Origin: Candidatus Brocadiaceae bacterium
GTDB lineage: Bacteria > Planctomycetota > Brocadiia > SM23-32
DNA length: 37,816 nt
Direction of reading: 5' to 3'
Assembly: GCA_003551305.1 (NCBI GenBank)
Contig: PUMJ01000267.1
Coordinates: 1-37,816, forward strand
This document shows, piece by piece, positions 1 to 8,798 of the stretch (the stretch's first letter is position 1; each line of letters begins with the position of its first letter). A program made the position numbers and the translations under genes. The notes beneath the pieces were generated by a model that did no database searches, was not told where the DNA came from, and was given only the letters and a program-made list of their open reading frames with translations.

Positions 1-770
1 ATGGGGTGGCGGTGCCAGCGCCGCCGTCCGCGCCTCATGCGCTGCTCCCACCAGTCCAGCCCGTAGCCGTGCGACTGCCCGACGATCAGGTCGTTCAGAC
101 CGTCGCCGTTGACGTCGGCCACGATGACGGGACAGCTTGCCGAGCCGAGGTTGAAATCGGGGTGGAACACCCACTCCCCCTCCGGGGTGTTCTCGGGCGC
201 CTGCAGCCAGCCGTCCTGCAGGACGATGTCCGGCAGGCCGTCGCCGCTGATGTCGCCGAAGCCGAGCCCGTGGCCGGTGGGGGCATCGGCTATCACGTAC
301 TCCCGAAACTCGCCCTGCCCCCGGCCCTCCTCGTCCGTTTCCAGCTTGTAGACGCGCTGGGGGCCGTTCGGCGTGTTGGGCACTATCTCGACGACCCCGT
401 CCCCGTCCAGGTCACAGGCCAGCACCGCTTCCACGTTGCCCACCTCCGCGATGACGTGCTCGGTCCATTCGGCCTCCGGGTCGCCGCCGGGGTTCCGGCA
501 CCAGCGCACCGTATTGCCGAACCACCCGCCGGTGACGAAGTCCACGTAGCCGTCCCCGTCGACGTCCAGGGGGATGACGGCGAACTGGTCGAAGTATTCC
601 CCGTGCGCGGCCACAGGGCCGACGCGGCACTTGCGGTCAAAGTCGGGGCCGGGATACCAGTAAGCGCCGCTGACGACATCCGGCACGCCGTTGTTGTCCA
701 CGTCGAAGACGGCGGCCGCTTCGTATCTCTCGTCGGCAATCAGCGTCTTCTCGAACTTCAGGGGCGGCAT
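1..770 (-). CDS. FG-GAP/VCBS repeat protein, C-terminus cut by window edge
   Basis: The protein begins MPPLKFEKTLIADERYEAAA and reads open to the window edge, so about 256 residues are visible and the C-terminus is missing. It contains repeated calcium-binding-like loops of the D-x-D-x-x-G type (DVDNNGVPD, DVDGDGYVD, DLDGDGVVE, DISGDGLPD, DVNGDGLND), each followed by a hydrophobic strand. This is the pattern of FG-GAP/VCBS blades of integrin-like beta-propellers. There is no signal peptide at the chosen start. The start is supported by a GGAG about six bases upstream. It lies 14 bases downstream of the Gfo/Idh gene on the same strand and is probably co-transcribed with it. In planctomycete-type genomes such proteins often accompany carbohydrate genes; the exact role is unknown. 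Confidence 0.8.
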   Translation of the reverse strand, partial: MPPLKFEKTLIADERYEAAAVFDVDNNGVPDVVSGAYWYPGPDFDRKCRVGPVAAHGEYFDQFAVIPLDVDGDGYVDFVTGGWFGNTVRWCRNPGGDPEAEWTEHVIAEVGNVEAVLACDLDGDGVVEIVPNTPNGPQRVYKLETDEEGRGQGEFREYVIADAPTGHGLGFGDISGDGLPDIVLQDGWLQAPENTPEGEWVFHPDFNLGSASCPVIVADVNGDGLNDLIVGQSHGYGLDWWEQRMRRGRRRWHRHP

Positions 771-784
771 CGGGAACTCCTCGT

Positions 785-1843
785 TCAGTCTCGGTCATTG
801 GTAAAGCGAGCGCGGATGTAGTCACGGGCGACCACCAGGTCGCCGACGGCCTCGGCCGCGTCGCACGGCGGCGGGGCCTCGCCCCGGCAGACGGCCAGGA
901 AGTTCATGGCCTGCCGCCGCATGGCGTCCTCGGCGGGCAGGGCGGGGCGGCGTCGTTCGGGCTCGCCGTCCTCCGGGTCGGTATAGACTTCCACGGTCCC
1001 CGGGCGATTGACGGCCATGGGCGGGGGCAGTTCCAGTCGCAGGTAGGCCCGCTCGAAGGCCACCAGGGCGGACTCCTCCCAGGTCCGGCTGGTGCGGTAC
1101 GGCGCCATTTCGATGACGCCGGCCGCGCCGGAGTCCCCCTCGGCCACAAGGAGCACCCCGGCGGGGTCTGCGTGCGTGACGCGATACGGCTCACCCAGCA
1201 GGTGCCGCAACAGGTTGACCTGGTGGATGTAGTAGTTAACGAAACCCACGTATTCGCCGGCATGTTCGGCCGGCAGATCGTCAGGGCTCGGTTCGGTCTC
1301 GCCGGTGGGCCTGGCGTCGTCCGCGTCAATCAGGCCCCGGAACCCGCCCTGGATCCAGTCGCCCGGCGGCATGGTGATGCGCACGTAGCGCAGCGCGCCC
1401 ATGCGCCCGCTGCGGCGCCAGCCTTCCAGCACGGCGACAGCGTGCTCGGTGGCGGGATCGGAACGCTTATGATAGCCGACCATGTGGACGCAGCCGGCCT
1501 CCCCGGCGGCCCGGGCCAGCCGCCGGCCGGCCCCCACGCTGACGGCCAGGGGCTTCTCGGTGAACAGGCAGGGCGTGCGGCCGTAGAGCTCCGGCAGCAC
1601 GGCCGCGTGGCGATTGAACGGCAGCACGGCCACCACGCCGTCGAGGTCTTCCGCCTCGAGCATGGCCCGGTGGTCGGGGTAGACGCTCGCCACGCCGTAG
1701 CGGGCGGCCACCCGCGCGGCCGTCTCGCGGCGCGGGTCGGCCAGGGCGACCACCGCGCAGCCATCCAGGGTGGCGTAATTGCGCAGATGCGCCATCTGGC
1801 CCATGGTGCCGACGCCGACGAACCCGACTCTGACTTTCTGCAT
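785..1843 (-). CDS. Gfo/Idh/MocA family NAD(P)-dependent oxidoreductase
   Basis: This 352-residue protein probably oxidises or reduces a sugar, inositol or related polyol with NAD(P). The N-terminal Rossmann fold shows GVGTMG at residues 10-15 after a hydrophobic strand. EKP at 96-98 is the family motif carrying the catalytic lysine, and GYHKRSDP follows at 123-130. A later HQVNLLRHLLG helix fits the C-terminal alpha/beta domain. The start at 1843 is preferred over an in-frame one 22 codons upstream because GGGAGG lies about seven bases before it and the Rossmann strand begins at once. The FG-GAP gene follows directly. The substrate cannot be read from the sequence. Confidence 0.88.
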   Translation of the reverse strand: MQKVRVGFVGVGTMGQMAHLRNYATLDGCAVVALADPRRETAARVAARYGVASVYPDHRAMLEAEDLDGVVAVLPFNRHAAVLPELYGRTPCLFTEKPLAVSVGAGRRLARAAGEAGCVHMVGYHKRSDPATEHAVAVLEGWRRSGRMGALRYVRITMPPGDWIQGGFRGLIDADDARPTGETEPSPDDLPAEHAGEYVGFVNYYIHQVNLLRHLLGEPYRVTHADPAGVLLVAEGDSGAAGVIEMAPYRTSRTWEESALVAFERAYLRLELPPPMAVNRPGTVEVYTDPEDGEPERRRPALPAEDAMRRQAMNFLAVCRGEAPPPCDAAEAVGDLVVARDYIRARFTNDRD

Positions 1844-1880
1844 GATCGGCCTCCCGGGTGAGGTGCGAACAAGGCCGCAC

Positions 1881-1909
1881 AGGTTAGCCCAGTGTCGAAG
1901 GCAATGCAA
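1881..1909 (-). promoter_or_regulatory. possible promoter of the Gfo/Idh gene
   Basis: On the minus strand TTGCAT (1904-1909) and TAACCT (1881-1886) are separated by 17 bases and point toward the Gfo/Idh start at 1843. Each hexamer matches the sigma70 consensus only partly, so this rests mainly on spacing and position. Confidence 0.3.
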
Positions 1910-1920
1910 GCCCCCTTATG

Positions 1921-1984
1921 CACGGCGCGGTTAGAACCACGGCGCGGTTGAAACCACGGCGCGGTTGAAACCACGGCGCGGTTG
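1921..1984. repeat. 17-bp near-palindromic tandem repeat, 3.8 copies
   Basis: Units start at 1921, 1938, 1955 and 1972, with consensus CACGGCGCGGTTGAAAC; the first copy differs at a few bases and the last is cut at 13 bases. The core AACCACGGCGCGGTT is close to its own reverse complement, so each unit could fold into a small hairpin or bind a dimeric protein. The array lies between the 3' end of mrdA and the start region of the Gfo/Idh gene. There are no unique spacers, so it is not a CRISPR array. Confidence 0.85.
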
Positions 1985-2032
1985 GCGACAGGACGTCGGG
2001 ATGGCGCTCGCCGGGGGGCTGGCGCCGGCCCG

Positions 2033-3871
2033 TCAAGGCAGTTCCAGGACCTGGTCCCAGATGTCCTCCAGCGCGTAGCCGATGATGGGGGCGGCGTGGC
2101 TGCTGCCGTGGCCGGAGGTCCGTTCGTTGACGACCGCGAAGGCCACCTTCGGGTCGCTGTGGGGGGCGTATCCGGCGAACCACGCGTGGTAGAGGCCCGA
2201 GGGGCCGAGCTCGGCGGTGCCGGTCTTGCCCGCCGCCTGGAAGGGCTCCAGCCCGGCGTCCCGGGCCGTGCCGGACGCCACGGCGCGACGCATGCCCTGC
2301 CGCACGGCGTCCAGCGTCCCGGCGCTGACCGGGATCCGCTGGTTCCGCGGCTGGTGGACCTTCACGGTCTCACCATTGGGCCGGCTCGCGTGGCTGAAGA
2401 AGTGCGGCGTGTTCAGCCGGCCCCCGTTGGCAATGGCGGCCATCATATTGGCCACCTGCAGGGGGGTGACCAGCAGGCGGCCCTGCCCGATGGAGAGGTT
2501 GATGACCTCGAAGGTGGCGTTCGCCAGCGGCACCTGGCCGGCGCGCTCGAACGGCAGGTCCACCCCCGTGGGCGCGCCCAGTCCGAAGGCCCTCCCCCAC
2601 CGTGCCAGGGCCTCACCGCCCGCCGCCAGGCCGGCGCGGTAGAAATAAACGTTGCACGAATCCTCGATGGCGGGCACGAGCGCCAGGCTGCCGTGCCCCC
2701 ATCGCGCCAGGCAGCGGAACGTGCGCCCCTGGAAAGTCGCCGAACCCTCGCACCGCAAAGAGGTTGTCGGGCTGACGGCGCCCTCTTCCAGGGCGGCTAT
2801 GGCGGTGATGATCTTATAGACCGACCCGCTGGGCAGGGCGGCGCCCGTGGGGCGGTAAAGAAGCGGGCTGCGCGGGTCCGAAGCCAACCCTCCTATGTCC
2901 TGCCCGTAGGTGGCGGCATCGTAGCCCGGATACGTGGCCGCCGCCAGCACCGCCCCCGTGCGCACGTCCAGAATGACCAGAGCCCCCTGCCGGAACTCGA
3001 GTTCCTCGTCCTCGGCGGCCCGGCGCAGGGCCTCGTTGGCGGCCCGCTGGAAGTCCTCCCGGAGGGTCAGGTAAACGTCAAGCCCCGGCTCGGGCGGTTC
3101 CTCGGTGGACTCCTCCTCCACCTTGAGGATGTGGAAGACCAACCGGTTGATGACATAGCCACGCCGCCCGCGCAGCAGCGATTCGAACTCCCGCTCGACG
3201 CCGCTGCGGCCGAAGCGGTCATCCTGCCGGTAGCGGGCTCCGATCTCGGAGACCGGCTCGGCCATCGTCCAGGCGCGGCCCTCACTCCGAACCTCTTCCC
3301 ACCTCTGAGGCGTCATCACGCCTACCTGGCCGACGACGTGGGGGGCCAGCTCGCCGTTGGGGTATTCGCGGCGGGCACTCTCCAGCACCACCACTCCGGG
3401 AAAGCGTTCCGGGGCGGCCCTCACGGCCGCCGCCACCTCGGCAGGGACGTTGGCCACCACGCGGTGGGCCTCGTTCTGCTCCACCACACGCACGTGCTCC
3501 ATGCCGGTGTTCCGCTGCACGGCGCGGCGGATGCGCTCGACCCGCCGCGTGATCTGGCCGGCCCGCTCTTCGAGTTGCATCAGGCTCCGGCCGGTCAACC
3601 GGGCCACGGGCTCCTTCCACTCGCGCTCGGGCAAGCGGTCGTAGTAAACAGCCAGGTCGAAGGAGGGGACCTCCCGCACGAGCGGGGTGCCCCAGCGCGT
3701 GTAGATGCCACCCCGCACGGTCTCGACGGGTCGGTTGCCCCCGGTGCGGGTGTAGCGGGCGCGCTCGAAGCGGTCGTGCCAGGCAAGCTGCACCTGCGCC
3801 AGGCGGGCCATCAGAACAACCGAGAAGAGGCCGAAGACGGCAAGAAGGAATATGACCCGTCGTCTGAACAC
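2033..3871 (-). CDS. mrdA: penicillin-binding protein 2, peptidoglycan DD-transpeptidase
   Basis: This class B penicillin-binding protein of 612 residues cross-links septal or lateral-wall peptidoglycan in the periplasm. One N-terminal membrane anchor (about residues 6-24) is followed by a pedestal/dimerisation domain and the transpeptidase domain. All three active-site motifs are present: S350-V-Y-K353 with the nucleophilic serine, S405-C-N407 and K549-T-G551. Length and order match PBP2 (MrdA). It lies 48 bases downstream of guaB on the same strand. Neighbouring rod genes (rodA, mreBCD) are not in this window. An intact PBP2 indicates that the organism makes peptidoglycan, which matters if it is a planctomycete. 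Confidence 0.93.
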   Translation of the reverse strand: MFRRRVIFLLAVFGLFSVVLMARLAQVQLAWHDRFERARYTRTGGNRPVETVRGGIYTRWGTPLVREVPSFDLAVYYDRLPEREWKEPVARLTGRSLMQLEERAGQITRRVERIRRAVQRNTGMEHVRVVEQNEAHRVVANVPAEVAAAVRAAPERFPGVVVLESARREYPNGELAPHVVGQVGVMTPQRWEEVRSEGRAWTMAEPVSEIGARYRQDDRFGRSGVEREFESLLRGRRGYVINRLVFHILKVEEESTEEPPEPGLDVYLTLREDFQRAANEALRRAAEDEELEFRQGALVILDVRTGAVLAAATYPGYDAATYGQDIGGLASDPRSPLLYRPTGAALPSGSVYKIITAIAALEEGAVSPTTSLRCEGSATFQGRTFRCLARWGHGSLALVPAIEDSCNVYFYRAGLAAGGEALARWGRAFGLGAPTGVDLPFERAGQVPLANATFEVINLSIGQGRLLVTPLQVANMMAAIANGGRLNTPHFFSHASRPNGETVKVHQPRNQRIPVSAGTLDAVRQGMRRAVASGTARDAGLEPFQAAGKTGTAELGPSGLYHAWFAGYAPHSDPKVAFAVVNERTSGHGSSHAAPIIGYALEDIWDQVLELP

Positions 3872-3919
3872 GTTCGACTCCCCCCGCTTGCGCGGGGCCG
3901 GCGTTCGCGTGAAGGGTGC

Positions 3920-5428
3920 CTACCTCTGTGAACGGCTCCAGCGATGCGGCTCCTGGAAGGAGTGGAGGCTGTGCACGCCGCCTTCCGCGCGGGCCGAGGG
4001 CGTGCGCCGCTCGAACCGCAGCCTGCCCTCCCGCATCGCCTCGTGCAATTCCGTGACGGACGCCACGCCCACGTCCTGCAGCGCGTGGCGCACTCCCTGC
4101 ATCAAGTAGGGCACGTAATCTATGATCGAGCCCTTATCCACCACCGTGCCGCTGACACCCTGGGCCAGGTGGATGGACTCCTCCTGTTCGAGGTATCGGT
4201 GCCCGCCCCGGGCCTCCATCGCCTCCTGCGAGCCCATGCCGCGGTATCGCTTCACGCGCACCCCGCCCTCGTAGAAGTACTCTCCCGGCGCCTCGTCCGT
4301 GCCGGCCAGCAGCGACCCCAGCATCACCGTGGAGGCGCCGACGGCGAGGGCCTTGGCGATGTTGCCTATGCTGGTAACGCCGCCGTCGGCGATGACCGGC
4401 AGGCCGTGCTCCCGGGCGGTCCGCGCGCAGTGATAGACGGCGCTGCCCTGCGAGCGGCCCACCGCCACGGTCTCCTGCGTGATGCATATAGAGCCCGACC
4501 CCATCCCGATGCGCAGCGCGTCGGCGCCGGCCTCGATCAGAGCCACGCATTGCTGTTCGGTTACAACGTTGCCGGCCACCAATCGAATGTCCGGAAACCG
4601 CCCCCGCGCCCACTTCAGCATCTCTATCTGGTAAACGGAGTGGCCCTGGGCGCTGTCGAAGACGACCACATCCACGCCGGCCTCGGCCAGGGCCGCCAGC
4701 CGGTCGCGGTCCTCGCTGTGCGTGCTGATGGCGGCCCCCACCAGCAGTTGCTTGCCGGCGTCCTTGCTGGCCAGGGGGAAGTCCTGGTTCTTGCGCAGGT
4801 CCGAGCGGCTCATCAGGCAGACCAGGTTATAGTCCTCGTCCACGATGGGGAGCTTGCCCTTCTTGCTCTCCTTCAGGATGCGGTTGCCCTCTTCCAGGGT
4901 GATGCCGAAAGGAGCGGTCACCAGTTCCGTGGTCATCACCTCGTGCAGGGGCCGGCTGCGGTCCGGCTCGAAGTCGATGTCCCGCTGGCTGACGATGCCG
5001 ACCAGCCTGCCGCCGACCCGTCCGTTCTCGGTGATGGGGATTCCGCTGAAGCCGTGCTCGTCCTTTATGCGGTCCACGTCCGCGATGCGGTCCTTGGGCG
5101 AGAGCACGACCGGGTCCATGATGAAGCCGTTCTCGAAGCGCTTGGTCCGCCGGACTTCCTCGGCCTGCTCTTCGACGGAGTTGTTGCAGTGGATGATGCC
5201 GATGCCGCCCAGCAAGGCCATGTTGATGGCCATCTTGCTCTCGGTCACCGTGTCCATCGGAGAGCTGACCAGCGGCGTCTTGATCCTCAGGTCCCGGGCG
5301 AGTTCGGTCTCCAGGGAGACGTCCCCCAAGCCGCAGTTCACATACCCCGGCAGCAGCACGTAGTCGTCATAGGTCAGGCCGATCTCGCCGAAGAGGGTCG
5401 GGGCGTCAACCCCGTTGCTTTTGTCCAT
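3920..5428 (-). CDS. guaB: IMP dehydrogenase, eukaryote-like type
   Basis: It oxidises IMP to XMP with NAD+, the committed step of GMP synthesis, in the cytosol. The 502-residue protein has the (beta/alpha)8 barrel with two CBS domains inserted at about residues 105-220. The catalytic loop is [10 protein letters not shown] with C315 as nucleophile. Several stretches resemble the animal enzyme as I recall it rather than the usual bacterial one: [57 protein letters not shown] and a C-terminal [10 protein letters not shown]306 and Q423 sit where animal IMPDH has Arg322 and Gln441; typical bacteria have Lys and Glu there. The start at 5428 has GGAGG seven bases upstream and is preferred to one 16 codons earlier. 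mrdA follows. Confidence 0.95.
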   Translation of the reverse strand: MDKSNGVDAPTLFGEIGLTYDDYVLLPGYVNCGLGDVSLETELARDLRIKTPLVSSPMDTVTESKMAINMALLGGIGIIHCNNSVEEQAEEVRRTKRFENGFIMDPVVLSPKDRIADVDRIKDEHGFSGIPITENGRVGGRLVGIVSQRDIDFEPDRSRPLHEVMTTELVTAPFGITLEEGNRILKESKKGKLPIVDEDYNLVCLMSRSDLRKNQDFPLASKDAGKQLLVGAAISTHSEDRDRLAALAEAGVDVVVFDSAQGHSVYQIEMLKWARGRFPDIRLVAGNVVTEQQCVALIEAGADALRIGMGSGSICITQETVAVGRSQGSAVYHCARTAREHGLPVIADGGVTSIGNIAKALAVGASTVMLGSLLAGTDEAPGEYFYEGGVRVKRYRGMGSQEAMEARGGHRYLEQEESIHLAQGVSGTVVDKGSIIDYVPYLMQGVRHALQDVGVASVTELHEAMREGRLRFERRTPSARAEGGVHSLHSFQEPHRWSRSQR

Positions 5429-5519
5429 CACTCGCCTCCGCAGGTGGTCTGCTCCCGGATAGATAGGGAGGGGCATGCAGCCGATGGCAGCGTGTCGCGG
5501 TGAAACGACTCGCCATCTT

Positions 5520-5549
5520 ATTCTACGGATTTGCCGCCCCCCCGCGCAA
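5520..5549 (-). promoter_or_regulatory. possible guaB promoter
   Basis: On the minus strand TTGCGC (5544-5549) and TAGAAT (5520-5525) are 18 bases apart, about 90 bases upstream of guaB. The -10 matches five of six consensus bases and the -35 only three. The rest of the 135-base gap shows nothing else clear. Confidence 0.33.
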
Positions 5550-5563
5550 CAGTCGGGGGCCCC

Positions 5564-6262
5564 TCAGCGGGGGTGGCCGACGGGCATCAGGTAGAGGGCA
5601 TCCTGGTCTTCCGGCAGGCCGAAGACCCGACCGAGCGCATCGTCGCGGAAGGCGCCGACGGCCACCGTGCCGAGCTCCAGCGCCTCGGCCTGCAGATAGA
5701 TGTTCTGGCCGATGTGGCCGACCTCCATGTGCACGTAGCGCTCGGCACGGTCGCCGTAGCGCCCGGCGGTGCGCTCGTAGTCGGCCGCCATCAGGAAGCA
5801 GACCGGCGCCTGCGCGACAAACGTCTGCCCCAGGGCGGCTCTGGCGGCGCTTGCCCGCACGTCGCCCTCCAGGACGGCCGTAAGCGCGTGCTGGTCCGGC
5901 TCGTAGCGGTAGACGCCCGCCTGCAGGCCGCTCACCCCGCCCTCGCCCACGGCGACGTAGAGGAACATGGGATAGGTGGCTCCGGCCGACGGGGAGGCCC
6001 GAAAACCGCGGGTCTCGTCCGTGATGCCCTGGGCGGCCCACAGGATCTGGCCGAGTTGCTCCAGGGTGAGCGACCGGTCGGTGAACTCCCGCCGGCTGCG
6101 CCGCCGGCCGACGGCTTCCTCCACGCTGACCTCGCCCTCCAGCGAGGGGGCGGGCAGTTCTGTTCGTTCTCCGTTCACTGCCACGGGTTCTCCCTGTGAA
6201 TCACACACGCACAAGATAAGCAGCAGACTGACGGTGAGGATTGCTTTGCCCCAACGGTTCAT
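5564..6262 (-). CDS. SagB-type FMN nitroreductase-fold protein, exported
   Basis: This 232-residue protein has the compact SagB/thiazole-oxidase branch of the FMN-dependent nitroreductase fold. RRRSRREF at 53-60 and SPSAGATYP at 90-98 are typical FMN-contact regions, and an alpha-helical stretch near HMEVGHIGQNIYLQAEALEL follows. Residues 1-20 form a hydrophobic export signal ending in LCVCDSQG, so the protein may be a lipoprotein or be cleaved, which is unusual for an FMN enzyme of this fold. SagB enzymes oxidise azolines in modified peptides, but no precursor or cyclodehydratase gene is nearby, so the substrate is unknown. GGGGAGG lies six bases before the ATG. Confidence 0.85.
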   Translation of the reverse strand: MNRWGKAILTVSLLLILCVCDSQGEPVAVNGERTELPAPSLEGEVSVEEAVGRRRSRREFTDRSLTLEQLGQILWAAQGITDETRGFRASPSAGATYPMFLYVAVGEGGVSGLQAGVYRYEPDQHALTAVLEGDVRASAARAALGQTFVAQAPVCFLMAADYERTAGRYGDRAERYVHMEVGHIGQNIYLQAEALELGTVAVGAFRDDALGRVFGLPEDQDALYLMPVGHPR

Positions 6263-6292
6263 CACTCGCCTCCCCTTGAATTCGGTAGAGTC

Positions 6293-7627
6293 TCATGCCC
6301 CTTGCTCCGGTTCGGTGTACTCGACTTCTTCGGCTGGGAAGATCCGGCGCAGGCTGCGCCGCTGCTCGTCTCCGAACGGGCCGGCCACGGCCAGGTTCGC
6401 TCCTTCCGGGCTGAGCACCGCGGCCGCCACCTCGCCGATATGCTCCAGTGTCAAGGCCTCCTGCCGCCGGGTGTATTCCTTGGGCGTCACCACCTGGTCA
6501 ACGCCCTGGAAAAGCTCCTGCCTGCCGAACCAGTCGGTCAGCCTCCCGGCGTGGTCGCAGAGTATCTCCATGCCGCAGCGCGCGCTTTCTTTGTAACGGT
6601 TCAGCTCGTCCTCCCCGAAGTTGGCCTCCACCACCTCCTGCACGACCTGGAGGGTGGCCTCCAGGGCCGGCACCAGGTTGCCGGCGTCCGCCGCGATGTA
6701 AAGGTCAAGGGCCCCGACGTCGGAGAAAGGCTTCAGGTAGCTCTCTATCTCGTAGACCAGCCCCCGCTCCTCCCGCACGCGTGAGAAAAGCCGCGAGGTC
6801 AGCCCGCCGCCCAGCATCTGGCTCACGGCGCGCAGCGCATCGAAACGCTCGTCTCCCATCGGGAAGGCATGGTAGCAGAGCAGGGACTCGACCATGGGCA
6901 GAGCCTCGGTCTCGCGATAGAACGCGCGGGCGCGCCGGCTGGCCACCTGCACGCCCGGCAGAGGCGGGGCCTCCCCCTCCGGCTCCATGGCGCCGAAGTA
7001 AGCGTCCATCTCCCCCACCACTTCATCGAAGTCGAACCCGCCCGCCAGGCAGAGCACCATGTTGCTCGGCACGAAGAAACGGTTGTAATGGCTGCGAACC
7101 ATCTCGGCGTCGAACGTGGCCATGATGTCCGGACGGCCCCGGATGCCCGCCTCGTCCGGCTTCTCTTTCAGCAGAAGCTCGTAGGCCAGCTCGTACACGC
7201 TGATGTTACGCCCGCCGGGGTCCCGGTGGCGGGATATCTCCTGGGTGATGATGGACTTCTCCTGCTCGATTTCCTCCGGGTCGAACTTCGGGCGCAGGAT
7301 GACGTCGCTGGCCACCTCCATAACGCGCCGCCAGTGCTTGCGATGCACGCCAAAGGTGATCTTCATGTGCTCGGGGTGGGTCTGGCCGGAGACGATGCCG
7401 CCCAGGTCCTCCACGCGCCGCATTATGTGGTTGAAGGTCGGGAAGTTCTCCGACCCTTGCATCAGCATGTGCTCGAGGAAGTGGCTCAGGCCGGTCTGCT
7501 CGGGGGGCTCGAACCGCGCGCCGGCGTGGATGTAGGCCGAGCAGACGAACGAGTGCAGGGCGGGGTTCTCCACCCCCACCACGCGCAGACCGTTGGGCAA
7601 TTCCTCGCGACGGTAGGCTTCCAGCAT
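6293..7627 (-). CDS. M16 family zinc peptidase
   Basis: This 444-residue protein is a pitrilysin/processing-peptidase-like metalloprotease. The inverted zinc motif HFLEH (H49, E52, H53) is intact, and a downstream glutamate near residue 130 (EKSIITQE) lies at about the expected distance for the third ligand. Length fits a single-chain M16 protein with an active N-terminal and a related C-terminal domain (RLFSRVREERGLVYEI is typical of the latter). There is no signal peptide, so it is likely cytosolic. It lies between DAHP synthase (42 bases upstream) and the nitroreductase (30 bases downstream) on the same strand, which suggests a run of co-transcribed genes. Its substrate cannot be inferred. 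Confidence 0.93.
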   Translation of the reverse strand: MLEAYRREELPNGLRVVGVENPALHSFVCSAYIHAGARFEPPEQTGLSHFLEHMLMQGSENFPTFNHIMRRVEDLGGIVSGQTHPEHMKITFGVHRKHWRRVMEVASDVILRPKFDPEEIEQEKSIITQEISRHRDPGGRNISVYELAYELLLKEKPDEAGIRGRPDIMATFDAEMVRSHYNRFFVPSNMVLCLAGGFDFDEVVGEMDAYFGAMEPEGEAPPLPGVQVASRRARAFYRETEALPMVESLLCYHAFPMGDERFDALRAVSQMLGGGLTSRLFSRVREERGLVYEIESYLKPFSDVGALDLYIAADAGNLVPALEATLQVVQEVVEANFGEDELNRYKESARCGMEILCDHAGRLTDWFGRQELFQGVDQVVTPKEYTRRQEALTLEHIGEVAAAVLSPEGANLAVAGPFGDEQRRSLRRIFPAEEVEYTEPEQGA

Positions 7628-7669
7628 AACGGCCCTTTCCAGGAGTCGCGGCGAACTGAGGCCGCCGCC

Positions 7670-8692
<1,023 letters not shown>

Positions 8693-8753
8693 CGCATGTC
8701 AGCTCCCGCAGTGACGAAAACCCTTCCACGCGGCATGGACCGCACCGCGTGAA

Positions 8754-8764
8754 TGGTATAGAAT
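8754..8764 (+). promoter_or_regulatory. possible extended -10 element before mnmE
   Basis: TGGTATAGAAT contains TG plus a TATA/TAGAAT hexamer about 35 bases before the proposed start. No good -35 is visible, which is common for extended -10 promoters. Confidence 0.33.
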
Positions 8765-8798
8765 AACCTTGTTTCCGTCAAGCTGCCCCTGCCCGCCC

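Noticed and set aside
1982-5503. Long plus-strand frames opposite mrdA and guaB
   Set aside because: Their translations are Gly/Arg/Ala/His-rich without motifs, while the opposite strand encodes complete PBP2 and IMPDH.
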